A DNA stretch of 64,000 bases, from assembly GCA_021495925.1 (NCBI GenBank), contig JAKEKT010000129.1:21898-85897 (forward strand), in the 5' to 3' direction. Positions within the stretch are counted from its first letter, which is position 1; the number at the start of each line of letters is the position of its first letter. The DNA is from Diplodia intermedia (Eukaryota; Ascomycota; Dothideomycetes; Botryosphaeriales; Botryosphaeriaceae). The position numbers were made by a program, and so were the translations under genes. This document shows positions 34,729 to 47,582 of this stretch, piece after piece. A model generated the notes under the pieces. That model was given only the letters and a program-made list of their open reading frames with translations, was not told the DNA's origin and searched no databases.

Positions 34729-36727
34729 TTGACAGTGTCTCATGGCGAGTCTGGGTACGACAGAAAGGCAGCTTGTCGATTCAAAGTCAGCTGCGGACAG
34801 GGCTCGTGGGTACTTGCTTTTGGTTTCCAGTCATCTCCCGGTTGTGTTACTTTCTGCTTTCTGAGGGAGAGTTTGCCGGCATCACTGGGCGTGGTGCATA
34901 TCTCTTTGGTCATCGATAGGGCGATATCTGTTTTCTGAGCTGTCATCTGGCTGGTGGCTTTGGGGAAGTCTCGTTTCAAGGTACGAGAACGGAAGGACGG
35001 GAGCAAGGACGGATGCGGCTGTAACGAGGCGACGACTAGGGACTGGACAAATCTCAAGATGACGTTTCATATGGCCAGGCACATGACGGTGCGAGCTGAG
35101 CAGTCGGCCGGCAGACAGCGGGCAGCTTGTGGCATGTAATGCTGCATCAGGCGCCCTGCGGGCGAATCGAGGAGGAGGCGGATGTGATAGAACGTGGCGG
35201 GCCGGCGGCCGCGTCCGCGGGCAGGTGAGGACTGGCGCATAGCAGAGCGTGAGATGGCCTGTCTCGACTCATTGGCCTCGATGGTTGCATGGTGGGCGTG
35301 GGATTATGCTTTCACCGCTCTCGCGCCGGCGCAGGGATTGCGGCGCTCTGGCGCAGCGGTTCCTTGCGTTAGGGCGGCTGGAGACTGCAGCGTGGAGCGG
35401 AAGGGCGAGGGCTCGGCGGGTGTGACGCGACGAGGAAGGCGCTCAGAAGGACAGCAACTGGTCGCACGCTTGCCACGCTGCGTCTTCCTTGCGGCGGAGG
35501 GCCGTCTGATCGGCCTCCCGCGCAGCCGAAACACACCTCCCATCTCGCCCTCGTCCGCTCCAGCACCCTCGACAGCCAAGCAGGCTCAGGCTCAGGCTCA
35601 AGTCTCCGGCCAGGCACGCCCACGCGAGCTCCGACGCTCTCTCCCCGATCGCCCGTAGGCTCGCGCGCCGGCTGCGCGCTATCAGCAATCCCTGCCCTGC
35701 CCACGCCGCAGCCTGTGAGCTGGCCGCGACGCCTTGCTGGACGGCCTTCGCATCCCATCCAAGCTGTTTCGACCTTCCGCACCGCCCGCCCCGACCCGCC
35801 GCCCGCTGCCCTCTGCCTCTGCCCGACGTCAGCGCCCGCCGACCTGCTCCAACCGCCCTGCCCCCGTCCGCGCGCCGCATCCACGGGCCGCAAGGGAGAC
35901 GTCTGTGCTTTGGGCATCAGTCGCGACCAGCCACGCCGTGAGGCAAGAGCGCCGCAGCTCTTATACCGCCCGCCATGAAGGTAAGCAACTGCCCACGCCG
36001 TCCCGTGTGCTTTTTTCCTTTTTGCCCTGCTGCTCCGCCGCACCGCCCCTTCCTTGTCCTGGCTCCCTGCTTCCCCCGCTGCTCCGCGCTCAGCCCTACC
36101 GTTGCACACCCGGCTCCTGGCGACATTCCCCGAAAAGGCCGCCCTTCCCGGATTGGCATTCTTTTGCTGCGCTCGCGCCGTTACTTCCCTCCTCCACTTT
36201 GTTGGGCGCACTTGACGCTGTGATCCTGCTGCCTCATCCGCCGCGTCGGGTGCATCGTCTTGGCCGCTGCGTGGTCCATACGATCGTGTATCCTCCGAGC
36301 TTAAGACATGATACCCAATCACACCCCTGCCGCCTCACTTCACCTCTGCTTCCCGGGGCCCAGCGTACCACTGCTGTAAGATCCCACCTCCAGGACGTCT
36401 CTTCTGCCAAGCGCCGTTGGCCCTGACCTGGTCGCGCTCATGTACCCGTCTGCCTGCGCTGGAGCCACCTGAGATCCTGCAGCCTGCCGCGGTCGGCCAA
36501 ACATCCGGACGGACGCCACGCCTCTCGTGCTGCTATAAGACACCTGTGTCGGCGCATCGCGATGAAGGGCTGAGCCTGGGCATTTCACCGACGTTCTTCC
36601 TCTCCACACCCCACAGCACGACGGCCGAATACATCATCGCACCCACCGCTCTCCATCTCCTCGGCGCCTTTTTTGCCAACCTCAACCTTCACCTCGCCTC
36701 GACACCCGCTTCACCCGTCTCTTCTCC
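34729..36727. other. Intergenic, upstream of Gtr2
   Basis: About 2 kb. C/T-rich on the plus strand from 35.6 to 36.7 kb, as is common for fungal promoters and leaders. Includes a short GGCTCA repeat at 35583-35602. The frames here are compositional. No separate gene supported. Confidence 0.5.
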
Positions 36728-38106
36728 ATGACCTCTTCTTACCTCTCCATACCTGCGGGCTGTGGGCCACCGCCACAGGAAATGGGGGAAAGCCACCATG
36801 CCGCGCTCGACAAGTTCAAGCCTGCAGCAAAGTTAACTTTGATGCGCTATTTCCAGGACCTTCAAAATGCTGAGATACCACCGAGCCCTGTCGCTCCGCG
36901 TTTCCACACCGGACGGCTTCCGAACAGCAAGGCCGGAGATGGCAAACCCAGGCTGCTGTTGATGGGTCAGAGGCGGTGAGTCACGCGCCCTGGTGATTTC
37001 TGACGTGGGATCGTGGTAGTAGTGGCTGTGGCGAGGAGGGTTGTACTGCAGGAATAGGATATTGACTAGTGCTGCAGGAGTGGCAAGTCTTCGATATCTA
37101 GCGTCGTCTTCCATAAGCTCCCTCCAAGTGAGACGCTCTACCTCGAAACGACTACCCGGATCAAGAAAGAATCAATGCAGTAAGTCCACTGACCCCCTCC
37201 ACTCGAAAGGGCATAGGATTGATTCGACGCAGCTCTTTCATGGACTTCCAGGTGTGGGACTTCCCCGGCCACCTGGACTACTTCGACCCTGCCTTTGACG
37301 TGGACAACATCTTCGATGAGATTGGCGCCCTGATATGGGTCATCGATGCACAGGACGAGTACCTGGATGCCATCACCCGCTTGAACACCACCATCCTCAA
37401 TTTGCAACACTCATACCCGAACATCAATGTTGAGGTTTTCGTCCACAAAGTAGACGGCCTCTCAGAGGACTACAAGAGCGACACGTACCGAGACATCATC
37501 CAAAGAGTGCAGGACGAGCTGTCGGATGCCGGTTACGAGAATGCGCCTGTCAGCTTCTACCAAACCAGCATCTATGATCATTCCATTTTCGAGGCTTTCA
37601 GCAAAGTCATTCAGAAGCTGATTCCCCAACTTCCCACCCTGGAATCTCTGCTCAACAGCCTCTGTTCCACCTGCCGCATCGAGAAGGCATACCTGTTCGA
37701 CGTCCTCAGCAAGATCTACATTGCTACAGACACTAGCCCGACGGACATCGGTAGCTACGAGATCTGCTCCGATTACATCGATGTGGTTGTTGACGTAAGC
37801 GAAATCTACGGATGGGATCGCCCGGATGAGAATGGGTATACCGACGGAGACGTCGAGGAGACAGGCAACAACGATGCAGAGAGCTTGATCACCATGGAGA
37901 GGAAGGGGAACAACTATCTCTATCTGCGAGAAATCAACAAGTGAGTAGCCGGTTCAGGCCTTGGGGTTTCTTGGTTCTAACAGCAGTACAGGTACCTTGC
38001 TCTCATTTGCCTCATGGGCGAAGACAGCCCGGCAGAAAAGAAGGCGTTGATCGACTACAACGTTGGAGTCTTTCAGGAAGCTCTTGCGCAGGTCTTCCCC
38101 AGGTAA
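36728..38106 (+). CDS. GTR2: Rag-family GTPase Gtr2 (RagC/D)
   Basis: Four exons (36728-36975, 37078-37179, 37233-37940, 37992-38106) give 390 residues. With Gtr1 it forms the heterodimer at the vacuole that passes amino-acid sufficiency to TORC1. Motifs: P-loop GQRRSGKS (80-87), split from its strand by intron 1, then TTTRIKKESMHSFMDFQVWDFPGH (switch II), VHKVDGLSEDYKSDTYRD (NKxD equivalent HKVD) and a C-terminal roadblock-like half (LFDVLSKIYIATD). The FMDFQVWDFPG signature identifies the RagC/D rather than the RagA/B branch. The ~75 residues before the GTPase core are poorly conserved. The last exon ends VFPR. Confidence 0.95.
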
Positions 38107-39591
38107 AAGACTGGTTCCACTTCCTGTACATGTCATGTCGCCTTTCTATTTCTCCGGAAACATTCAACGGTATCGACGATTGGAGTTAGAGGGAAAGCAA
38201 AAAAGATGGACGGGGAATGTCTTGCTTGATTCAAATACCAGGGAATCCTTGGGTTGGAAGGATGGTAGCAAACGACTGGTAGAAAACGGAGGATGAAAAG
38301 GCCGCACGTGAGAAGCGGCTCGTCAGTGCCTCACAATGACGAAGTGTACGATCCTTTAGCAGCAAAAGAAAAGCAAAAAAAAGAAGCCGTGAGCCCGGAA
38401 TTGGGGGTCACGTAGACAGGCGGAATCTCTGCGAGATGCTCTCGTCCAGTGATCGGCAAAGAATACTTGAAAATGTAGAACTTGAAACGCGGGTTTTGCA
38501 TTGCTTCGTTCCTATGATAACGTCTTGAATGACGAGAGGTGGAGAGAACAGAAAATCCCCGAACGGGCCTGGTACGGGCCGGGCTGGCGGAGCCCGCCCC
38601 CCGTCGATCGCCGGACGCCAGAATTCCCGTTACCACGGTTCGGACACGGCCGCCCAAACTTTTTTTCTTTTTTTTTTGTGGCTTGCAGGATGGGTGAGGA
38701 AAAGGGTGGGTGTAGTAGGCATGCTTATCGCCCAATCGGAGGCGAGCGATTAGAGTTGACAATGGGGATGCCCGACGCGAGTCATCAGCCGCGAGGAAAA
38801 GAGGGGTGGGTGACTACACGCTGGGGACGAAGGAAGCGAGATAAGTGTGTTTCTAGAAGCTCTGATGGCTGCCATGTACGTACCCGTTCTCGGGTCCGCC
38901 GGAGATAAGATGTCTCATTAGCGGAGAAGCGGATTCGATTGATGAAACGGAGACGAGGACAGGTGAAGGCGTCAGCGGGGTGCTGTGGGACTCCCGAGAG
39001 ATGATCTGTCCACTTCTGCTACTTTTATGCTGCGTACTTTTCGGTTTCTCAAGTCACCTTTTCTTCACAGTCTGCCTATTCTTTGGGCCCTTTGATTGGA
39101 CCGTTGTGGTTTGGTGGTTTATTTTTGGACCGGGTTCCTTCTGGAAGCTTTCGGAGTCCGAAAAGCTCCATCCGCGTAGCTCTCTCTCCAGCTGCTTCTC
39201 GCACCCGCAAGCCAACAACACACCAGCAGCAGGCCTCAGTGTCGCCCCCTTCCTCCTCCTGATCCCCCGAAATCCCGCGCAGCTCGAGGGCTCGGGGTGC
39301 CGGATACTCGGGACCGGCTGCGCGGCGCATACGACGTGGTCTCCCCACATTCCTTCCACCTCACACCCACCGCCGCTGCCGCCGCCGCAACCGTCCTCTG
39401 GCTGTGAGGCATACGCGCCTGGCTGGGAGCAGGGATATACCACGGCTCTCCCCTTCTCTTCGATACCCGTACACGAGCATCGGTTCGAGGACAATCGCCG
39501 CGTGCCGGCTTACACATATACCCACCCACCGCCTGAAGCAAGAGCCCACGCGCAACCGTACGCGCACACGCACACACGCACAACAGACAAG
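38107..39591. other. Intergenic, upstream of MAPR gene
   Basis: About 1.5 kb. The frame of the next gene stays open upstream to 38980, but that part is low in protein character and rich in pyrimidines, so I treat it as leader. A short CA-repeat leader lies just before the start (39560-39590). Confidence 0.5.
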
Positions 39592-40711
39592 ATGGCAGGC
39601 AATGCCAAGGCATCCCCCTCCCCGCCGCCAGGAGGAGGAGGAGGAGCAGCAGGCAACGACGGGAAGGAACGAAGCAGAAGCAGAGGAAGAGGGAGGAGAG
39701 CGTCCCCGGAGGCCGACGACATCGGCAAGGTGACGGTGCTGGATGTGCTGCGCGTGCTGGGCGGCGTGCTGCTGCTCAACTTCGCGCTGAGCTGGTACAT
39801 TACGGGCGAGTCGTTCCTGTGGGGCTGGCGGCCGTGGTTCGCGCGGCCGGACGGGCTGAGGGCTTGGATGGTAAGTTTTCTCCCCCTCTCCTTCTTTGGA
39901 GCTTGTCCCTTCAGTTAGTGGAAGGGTGAATGGAAGAGAAGAGCTGTGCGGGCGGGGAAGCCACTGGAGATAGCAATCTAGTGGAAAGCCGGAAAAGAGT
40001 GGGCGAGAGAGAGAGACACACACACACAGGAGAACAGCCATCTCTGACTGACACGTCCGGGGCAAACCACGCAGAAAGGACCAGTCCTCCTCACAGACGA
40101 GCAGCTCTCCGCCTACGACGGCTCCGACCCCTCGAAGCCCATCTACCTCGCCCTGAACGGCACAATCTACGACGTCACTCCGGGCAGGCACTTGTACGTT
40201 TCCCCCCTCTCCCTTGCCCTCCAAAACACGCCATGGACCAAAAAGGGACCACCAAGCCAGCTAGCTAACCACCCACCCAACTCCACACAGCTACGGCCCC
40301 GGCGGCGGCTACCACTTCTTCGCCGGCCGCGACGCCGCGCGCGCCTTCGTCACCGGCTGCTTCGACACGGACCTGACGCCCGACCTGCGCGGCGCCGAGG
40401 ACATGTACATCCCGACCGACGTCGCCGAGGAAGACGTCGACCTCTCGCCCGAGGCCCGCGCCGCCCGCGACGAGCGCGAGCGCCGATCCGCCCGCGAAAA
40501 GGTCGCCGCCGTCGTCGACGGCTGGGCCCGCGTCTTCTCCGGCGCCACCGGCAAGGAATACCTCGCCGTCGGCCGCGTGCTGCGCGACGAGGGCTGGCTG
40601 GACCGCTTGCCGCGGCGCGAGCTGTGCGCCAAGGCGGCCGAGTTGAGGCCGAAGGGGAGGGTGAAGAGGAAGAAGAAGGATGCGAAGAAGGCGGAGGGTG
40701 GGCAGCAGTGA
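39592..40711 (+). CDS. Membrane-anchored cytochrome b5-like (MAPR) protein
   Basis: Three exons (39592-39870, 40075-40193, 40291-40711) give 272 residues. After a disordered Gly/Arg/Ser-rich start, one membrane segment (VLDVLRVLGGVLLLNFALSWYIT) precedes a cytochrome b5-like heme/steroid-binding domain: LLTDEQLSAYDGSDPSKPIYLALNGTIYDVT, then FYGPGGGYHFFAGRDAARAFVTGCF. The YGPGG and AGRDA blocks are typical of membrane-associated progesterone receptor (MAPR) proteins such as yeast Dap1, which bind heme and aid P450s. The C-terminal half is an extension with a lysine-rich end (KRKKKDAKKAEGG). Likely ER membrane; the P450 partner is unknown. Confidence 0.9.
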
Positions 40712-41361
40712 GAGGGAGACGTGAGTATGTAGTAGGGGATTGGGGGGTGGGTTTAGTCGAGTGTAAATATAAATAGATCTTTGTCTGTACGGTATCTGTA
40801 GTAGCATTTTAGTACTGCAGGCGAGCAAAGGTTGCAAACAGCGCACTTTCAAGATTCGAATTTACTACCCCGAAGACTGCGGCCTTGAAGGACGGATGAG
40901 CTTGTTGCACATCCAACGCTGATAGGCACTTGCCGTTTGACGCTACCATAAGCACGTTGCGTCTTTGAAGTGACGTGCAAGCGGGGAAGCCCCATCACAC
41001 GTGCAGATCATCATCACGCACATTGGATCAGAGCACATGTTTGACGGCGAAGAATCCCAGTCCCATTATAACATCGCGGCCTTATGTAGAGTATTGAAAA
41101 AAGCCCCATGATACAGTCTTTTGTCAAACTCAAGCATGAATTCCCATCACGTTCTGGTATTTTCGTCCGTTCATCCCATCGGAACTATTTATCACAGAAA
41201 GTAGTCCGAACTTTTTGTCCCCAATTTTCGTTTGGATTCTTCAAAAGTGATTTCCCGAAAGATTGGTAGACGCCTTCATAATGGAAAGACCCGCTTTGGA
41301 TTCTGAACCGCAAAAGGAAACCCGTTCATCACGCCGCCATTTTCAGTCACACCGGTAACAT
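40712..41361. other. Convergent intergenic region
   Basis: 650 bp between the 3' ends of the MAPR gene and rps25. More A+T-rich than its surroundings, consistent with 3' UTRs. No gene seen. Confidence 0.5.
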
Positions 41362-42117
41362 TTACTCCTGGCCAACAGCGCGAGCTACGAAGCGCGTTAG
41401 CAGATGCGTTTGTGACGTCGCCGAGCACGTCTCAACCACATCCTACCACCGTCTGATTCGAGCCGAGCCGAGCTTTCCGAACGACGACCAGATGGGGGTG
41501 GCGAGTCGATGCAGCGTGCGTGGGGGGTGGGGTGCTACTCACTGTAGACCTGGAGCTTGCTGTGGTGGACGACCTTCTTGATCTGGCCCTTCTCCTCAAG
41601 GTCGGCGAGCGCCTTCCTGGCGAGCGAGCCGTTGATCTTCAACCTATCGACGAGGATGGCGACGGTGATCAGGCGGTACGACTGGACATCCTTCTGGAGC
41701 TTGTCGTTGGTGGTCTTGTCGAGGACAACGGCGTGCTGGGCCTTGTCCTTAACTGCAGTGCGGAAAAGGTCATGTCAGCGCTGGGTTCCTGTGATTTCTG
41801 GCCTCTTCCGCTGCGCTCCTGGGGTCTCTCGGCCGCGGTGCGTGTGCTGGGCGCGTGTGTGCGATGCGGGGTGAAAACGGGGGCTTGGGACACGAGCGGC
41901 TGCGCGCCTCGCACGAGTGGAAGGGTCTCCGCGATGAATTTTGCTGTACGGTGCGGTCGCGGGGATGGGGTTTGGGGCGGCGGTGGTGGTGAACGTACCC
42001 TTGCCCTTAGACCACTTCTTCTTCTGCTTCTTGCCTCCAGTAGCAGCGGGAGCCTAGACGGGAGTGGTCAGCACGGCGGGAGGCTTGGGATCTGAGGGCG
42101 CTTGGGGGGCGTACCAT
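41362..42117 (-). CDS. RPS25: 40S ribosomal protein S25 (eS25)
   Basis: Four exons give 96 residues: 42117-42115 (the ATG alone), 42053-41999, 41752-41543, 41384-41362. The sequence starts MAPAATGGKKQKKKWSKGK and continues VKDKAQHAVVLDKTTNDKL, YRLITVAILVDRLKINGSLARKALADL, KKVVHHSKLQVYTRAVGQE, a full eS25. The protein sits on the small subunit head and is known for its role in IRES use. A start-codon-only first exon is common in fungal ribosomal protein genes. Intron 2 is long (246 nt). If the last intron is retained, translation stops after only two codons (SE), giving an alternative C-terminus. Confidence 0.96.
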
Positions 42118-45100
42118 TTTGATTGATGTCGAGAACGGAGGTTGTCGAGGTCAGGTTCGGCCTGGCTGGGCGGGTTGTGCTAAAGTCGCTTGTCGAAATT
42201 CATTGTGGCTGACATAAGCGCGGAACAAGCGAGCGCCGGCCGTTGCCCTCGCCGACACCTCGTCACCTGCCTGTGATGCAAGAACCGTCGATCTGATGGC
42301 AGCCCGCCTCGCAACACCGGACGCACCCAGCCATTGCGGCCGGCTGCTGCGCCAATGCAGCGGCAGCCGGCCCTGCGCGGCTCTGGCATTCCTGGCGGAC
42401 TTTTGCAACGGCGTTTTGCTGCCCCTCGCGCGTCTGCCCGCCAATGGCGGAGACGCTGCCGCAGAATGCTCCCTGGCAACGACAACAAAGAAACAGGGCG
42501 GGCGCCAGGAATCCGGCCGGACGCGACGCAGCCGCCCACGAGGCTCGCGCAGTGCGCCGACGCGCTTGTCCGTCCGTCTGCTTATCGCTGCCGCACTGCA
42601 CCCCATGACCCCAGAGCGACACACATGCAACCATGCATGCTGCTTGCCAAAGCCGCCACAACGTGCGTTAGGCCGCCCGCCGTGTGCATTGCGCTGCTCG
42701 CATTGGCCTGGCCATCTACGTCTTGTATACACTACTGCGCCAGCGGTGAGTTGGTCGCAGCAGCCGTCGTAAGCGCCATTGAAGCAATTGTCAATCGCAC
42801 CCCGAAGCATAGGTGTACCGGGCGCGCGTGCGCACCCTCGATTGCCAAAAGGAAAAAAAGGGGAGAAGACACCACGACATCGATCAGCTGCCCGATACGT
42901 CATGCGGTATGGCTCCATTCGGGAGGGGGGGAACACCCAGAACGGCTGTGAGGCAACCCCGGCGCTGGCGGATTGCATGCTTCATGCCGGCCGCACACCA
43001 CACGAAGCCCATCCTCTCCACACACCACCCCATAACCGCCCGCGCCTCAGCCTTCCGCCCACCCCATGCATCGCGCCTCGACGATCCGCCCACTCAGCAC
43101 TCGCCAATCAAGCCACCACAGCATTGCCGAGCAAGCCGCCGGGCAGCCGCGACAGCCACGCTGTATCAACGCGGGAGAGGGGGGGTGGAGTGGGAAGCAC
43201 TTTTTAGTGTGGGCATCCAATCCACACCATCAGCCTGGTGGTACCTCCCACGCCGTCTGGGCCGCCGCCCCTTTGCGACCCCGCCCCTCTTCTTCTCTGG
43301 TGTCTCAATACGATCCATGCGATATTGATGTCTGATCGGCGCTCGAGCAGAAAGCGGCTGCCCCGGCGAGAAAGAAATGATGTCTGCGTACTCCGTAGCC
43401 TGCGCGGCCGCCCCCTTGGTCGCTTGTGCCGGCGCGCGTGCGCGCGTGTCGCATTGAACAGAATTAAAGATTAACTCCCCCCATTCGCCGGCCGAGCTAG
43501 TCCTCACCTAGGTACGACGGGCCGGCGGTTTAATAGAGGGGGCCATGGGATGGGAAAGGTGCCATTGGAAGAAGATCCGTAGACCCTGATTGCGGCTCCG
43601 ATCATCGGCATCTCGAGAACAAGACGGACCCTGGGGGCATCTGCCCCATGTACATACGTGTGCATGTGACTAATGGCGTTGATAATAAACAATCAGCCGT
43701 CAACAACCCGTTGCCCGGCAATTCCACCACTCTTTACCCATGTACCACGACACATACGCGCGTTTAGGCACGTACAGTACGTACATGTATACTTACGCGC
43801 CGCACGTCCCTCTCCTCAGCCTGCGTGACGCGAGAAAGAACGGGCGTGAGTCGTCGGCCGCTGGGCAGATATGCAAGATGCGGTTGCTGAAACTTGTGAG
43901 ACGGCGAATTACCCCGCTCGCTCACCGATCCAGGCCCGGCAGCGTGGAAAGTACAGACGCAAGATTGAGAGAGGAAGGAATAGTTAATCATCGACTCCTT
44001 GCTGCCATGCCTGAGGCCTGCATATTAAATAAAAAACCTGCGGCTAGTATCTTTAGCCACGAGGACTGCTCTTCACCCGCCCCCGGTCAGGAAACAAGGG
44101 CGAATGGCACGCCTGACCCTGACGAGATAAAAAAAAAAAAAGCCAGTATGCCAATAGTTGCTGCGCTTGTTGTTCCTCCTCGTGAGACCCTCGTTGAGCC
44201 GCTTCGAAGGGGCATGTGTTTCTCTGTCCTGCCAGGATCCCCATTGACCTGTCGTGAGTACGAGGTCTGTCGACGGCACGGCTAGATGCCCCCACAGGCC
44301 ACAACTACAGCACCAAACCATTCACCACTATCACGACGCATTTTCGATTTGCAAACATAGTTTGGGTGTTGTCGGCAAATTCGCTTTTTGATTCCTGCTA
44401 AGGCTCTCACAAAAAAAAAAAAAAAAAAGGCCAAAGTCCCACTCCGTAATTTCCAATGCCTGAGAATTAGAACGGTGTTCGACAAAAGGAATAGCAGACC
44501 GGGAAAGCACAGGATTGTGATGAACCCACAAGAGAGAAAGCCCCCCCAAATAAAGGAAAGAAAGGACACTGTGGCCAGCCTTGCCCTTGTTCTAATGCCA
44601 CCTCGAGTTGCCATACGAGCCCGCGATACGTTTGAGATGAAAGTTAAAACCGGTGAGAGAAGAATAGACACGGAAAGGAAAAGGAAGAGTCATCCGCGCC
44701 CCACAGCAACGGCGCCCAGAGCTGCACCAACACTTGTGACTAACAAAGAATACCGCCGACAAAAATGGCGGATGACTCTTCAAAGGAGAGGCATGTGGGG
44801 AGAAAGACAGGATCGAGGGAAAAGAAGACATTGTCCGAGATGTCTATCTAGCGGTCTCCCTCCCAATCAAGATATCCCTTCTTTCTGCAGCCCACCAATG
44901 TATCGCGTTTCCTTCGCCCACTCCAACTTACACGTACGAAGAATCGATAGAGAACTGTTTGTGGAGAGACGCGATGAAGATTAAGGAAAATCCCCTCGCT
45001 TGCAAAAGACCCAGTGACACAAAGCAGACGCGGAAAGGGAGAGAGAACTTTCATCGTACCCAGGAAACGAAGAAGAAAACACGAGATTGCCACTCGTAAA

Positions 45101-45189
45101 TGCAGCTGGAATGGTCCCCCAAACAAAGTAGAAAGATGTTGCTTGTTTTCGCCAAAGACGCCCTAGTTCCTGGTGAGGATATGCGGTCA
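42118..45189. other. 3-kb intergenic region
   Basis: Upstream of rps25 and downstream of the Bni4-like gene. GC-rich to about 43.3 kb, then more A+T-rich. Frames on both strands lack protein character. A-runs at 44131 and 44411. No RNA gene or repeat convincingly seen. Confidence 0.5.
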
Positions 45190-47582
45190 TTAGAAGAAAT
45201 GTGTGTGAGGCTTCGACATCTCGTGGACTTCCATTTCCTACAAAACGTCAGCGCTCGATCCATGGTCAGAAGGCAGCAATGATACACACCATTTTGAAAG
45301 TGTTGATCTCCTCCTTGATCTGTTGGGCAAGCAGCGGCGTGAGACGGTTGCAAGTCGCAATGTCTCCTCGCCTGTCATACTCGGAACTAGAGAAGGCATC
45401 GTGGAATTGAATGCGGGGGCTAAAGCTGATGTTGCGCGGGCCGCCATGTGGCGTAGTGGGGAGGCTCCTGGAGCTTCCGGCGGCGAAACGCGAGCCGGCC
45501 ACGAAGTAGTCGTCGCCTGCCAGAGCCAGGTTACCGGGTCTGTTGTCATCGCCCGGGGTGCTCGGTGCACTGGAGTTTGGTGTGTCGTGGTTGTGCGTAA
45601 AACCTGGGGCACCGTCCGCAGGACGGACCTGAGGCGAAGGGCTGTCTGTGCCGGTTCCTGTTCTGGTTAACAGATTGCTAACGAAGTTGTGCGTCTTTCT
45701 TTCCACTCACTCTTGAGGATTCCCTTCCTGACGGCAGCCAGGACCTCAGCACGTTCCCTCTCGCCGCCCATGATGCTCTTTCTCGAGGCATCGGCATTGC
45801 CGGTCGATGAAGGCCGCTCGGACACCGAGGCGACCTCAAGCGAGTTACGCTCAAGCTTGGGGAAACCAGTGCCGCCACCAGCCTGCTCCGCCGGGCTCGC
45901 ATTCACATTCACCTTTTCCCTCTCGGCCTCCACATTCACCATCGACACCTGGCCCACAGAGGCTTGGACAGCAGAGTCCGCAGCAGGAACGCCAATGACA
46001 GATTTTGGTCGGAACAATCCCTTCAACGAGCGACCGCTCTTCTTCATGCCCTTGCCCATTTTTCGGAGCATTACCGATGCAGAGGAAGCAGTGGACTGAA
46101 TGGACAAGTTGTCCGTGGAGCTCGAGAAGACTCCACCCTGACCAGAGTAGATGCTGTTGCCAATGCCAGCAGCTTCCTGCTTCGCCGCAATGGCCGCATC
46201 TTCCGGATCAATCTCGTCCTGCTGTTGAACCTTTTGGTGCATTCGTGCCGACGAGGCATTCTCTACAGATGCCTTGCGAAGTTCGGCTGCGCTGCCGAAA
46301 GAGAAGGCTCTCCTTAGGCGGGACTTCACACCCTTCTCCTTCTCGTTCAGAGCCGCAAGGTGTTGGGCAGCAGGACTCTTGGCCCCGGCAACAGCATCGG
46401 TGGCAGACGCTTTGCCAGAGCTACCGGGAGCTTCAGCATCGGAAGCTGTTTTCGAAAGAGGCGACGGGTTTGCTACACGCTTCGTTGCGTCCGTAGAGGA
46501 GCCACGGGCGGGCACATTAGGCGAGCGAGATTGTTGCCCAACCTTGGGAGAGGATGGACGACCAGAACTTTGTGCATTCTCACGCTTCGACTGGAAGTCT
46601 GTTAGCGTCCCCTGGACCAAGATGAGGCGAAATGGGACGGAAACATGGCATTACTTACGGAAGAGGGTCTTGTGGAATTGCTTGCTGATGAGATGCTCTC
46701 GCCGCTGGTGTTCTTGTGAGCGCCGAGCCTCGCATCCTGACGTTGCTGCGGAGCCCAAGACGGGGCTCCCTGCTGAATTGAGACACCCTCGAAATTATTC
46801 AAACTCCTCCGTCTATATCTCTTCGCCTGCTCCGAGTTTGCCCTTGGCAACACGATATCATCCATGCTAGAAGTCCTGTTGTGACCTGGACGGGGGTTTG
46901 GTGCGTTGTTCTTGTAGAGATGGGCCACGCCTGCCATACCAGAGCCTGACGGCGCTGCCGACTTGGAATCCTGAGGCAATGACGGACTAGATGGCCCCGA
47001 GGAGGTGTTGCGAGAGCGACGGTATCGGTCGGGAGAGGACTTCGCGGGGGTGTCGAAGGAAGTGAGTGTAAGGTCCGGGACGGATGTCGACAGGTTGATG
47101 GCCGACAGTTGCCGTGACGAGTCGGTGCTGGAGGTTGCCGACTTGGTTCGCTGATGCGACTGCGACAGCGCCGAATCGTCCTTGGAGCCAGAGCGCTGGC
47201 GTGTGGACGATTGGTTGGACGAGGACGAGGAGGCAGTCGAGCCCGACGACGACGAGGGGTGGGTTGCGTGGCCCTGCTTTGTCGGGGCAAGGGTGGTCGA
47301 GAATGCCTGGGCCTGCGAGTAGGGGTTCACAGGTGCAGAGGTCGAGCGGTTCTCCTGGCGCAGCTGTGGTGTCTGCTGGAAGGCGTAGGCCTGCACAGGC
47401 GTTGCCGAGGAGCCTCGGTATCCTATTCCGCCGCCGGGGGTGTTGTAGTACTGGGTGCGAGGCATGTTGGAGGATCGGGACGACGACGATTGGTGGTGAG
47501 ACTGCGTGTCGCCCGAGGACGACGAGTGTAGCATAGCGATAGAGGAGTTCGGCTGGGTTATGGGCGCGAGTACTTCAGCCAT
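45190..47582 (-). CDS. BNI4: Bni4-like polarity / septum scaffold protein
   Basis: Four exons (47582-46659, 46590-45711, 45657-45290, 45237-45190) give 739 residues. Most of the protein is disordered and Ser/Pro-rich. Recognisable parts are VMLRKMGKGMKKSGRSLKGLFRPKS, GILKRT, and the conserved C-terminus YDRRGDIATCNRLTPLLAQQIKEEINTFKMEMEVHE...THFF, which is the Bni4 hallmark as I recall it. In yeast, Bni4 targets the PP1 phosphatase Glc7 and chitin synthase to the bud neck. RNISF (676-680), just before the conserved tail, fits the PP1-binding RVxF consensus. The start at 47582 (MAEVLAPITQ) is preferred over a longer in-frame start at 47693. The last 16-codon exon restores the family ending. 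Confidence 0.85.

Noticed and set aside
38980..39591. In-frame 5' extension of the MAPR protein by about 200 residues
   Set aside because: The extension is low-complexity, and the ATG at 39592 starts the family-like region; treated as leader.
41753..41998. Possible snoRNA in the 246-nt second intron of rps25
   Set aside because: Looked for C (RTGATGA) and D (CTGA) boxes on the sense strand; a CTGA is present but no C box, and there is no terminal stem.
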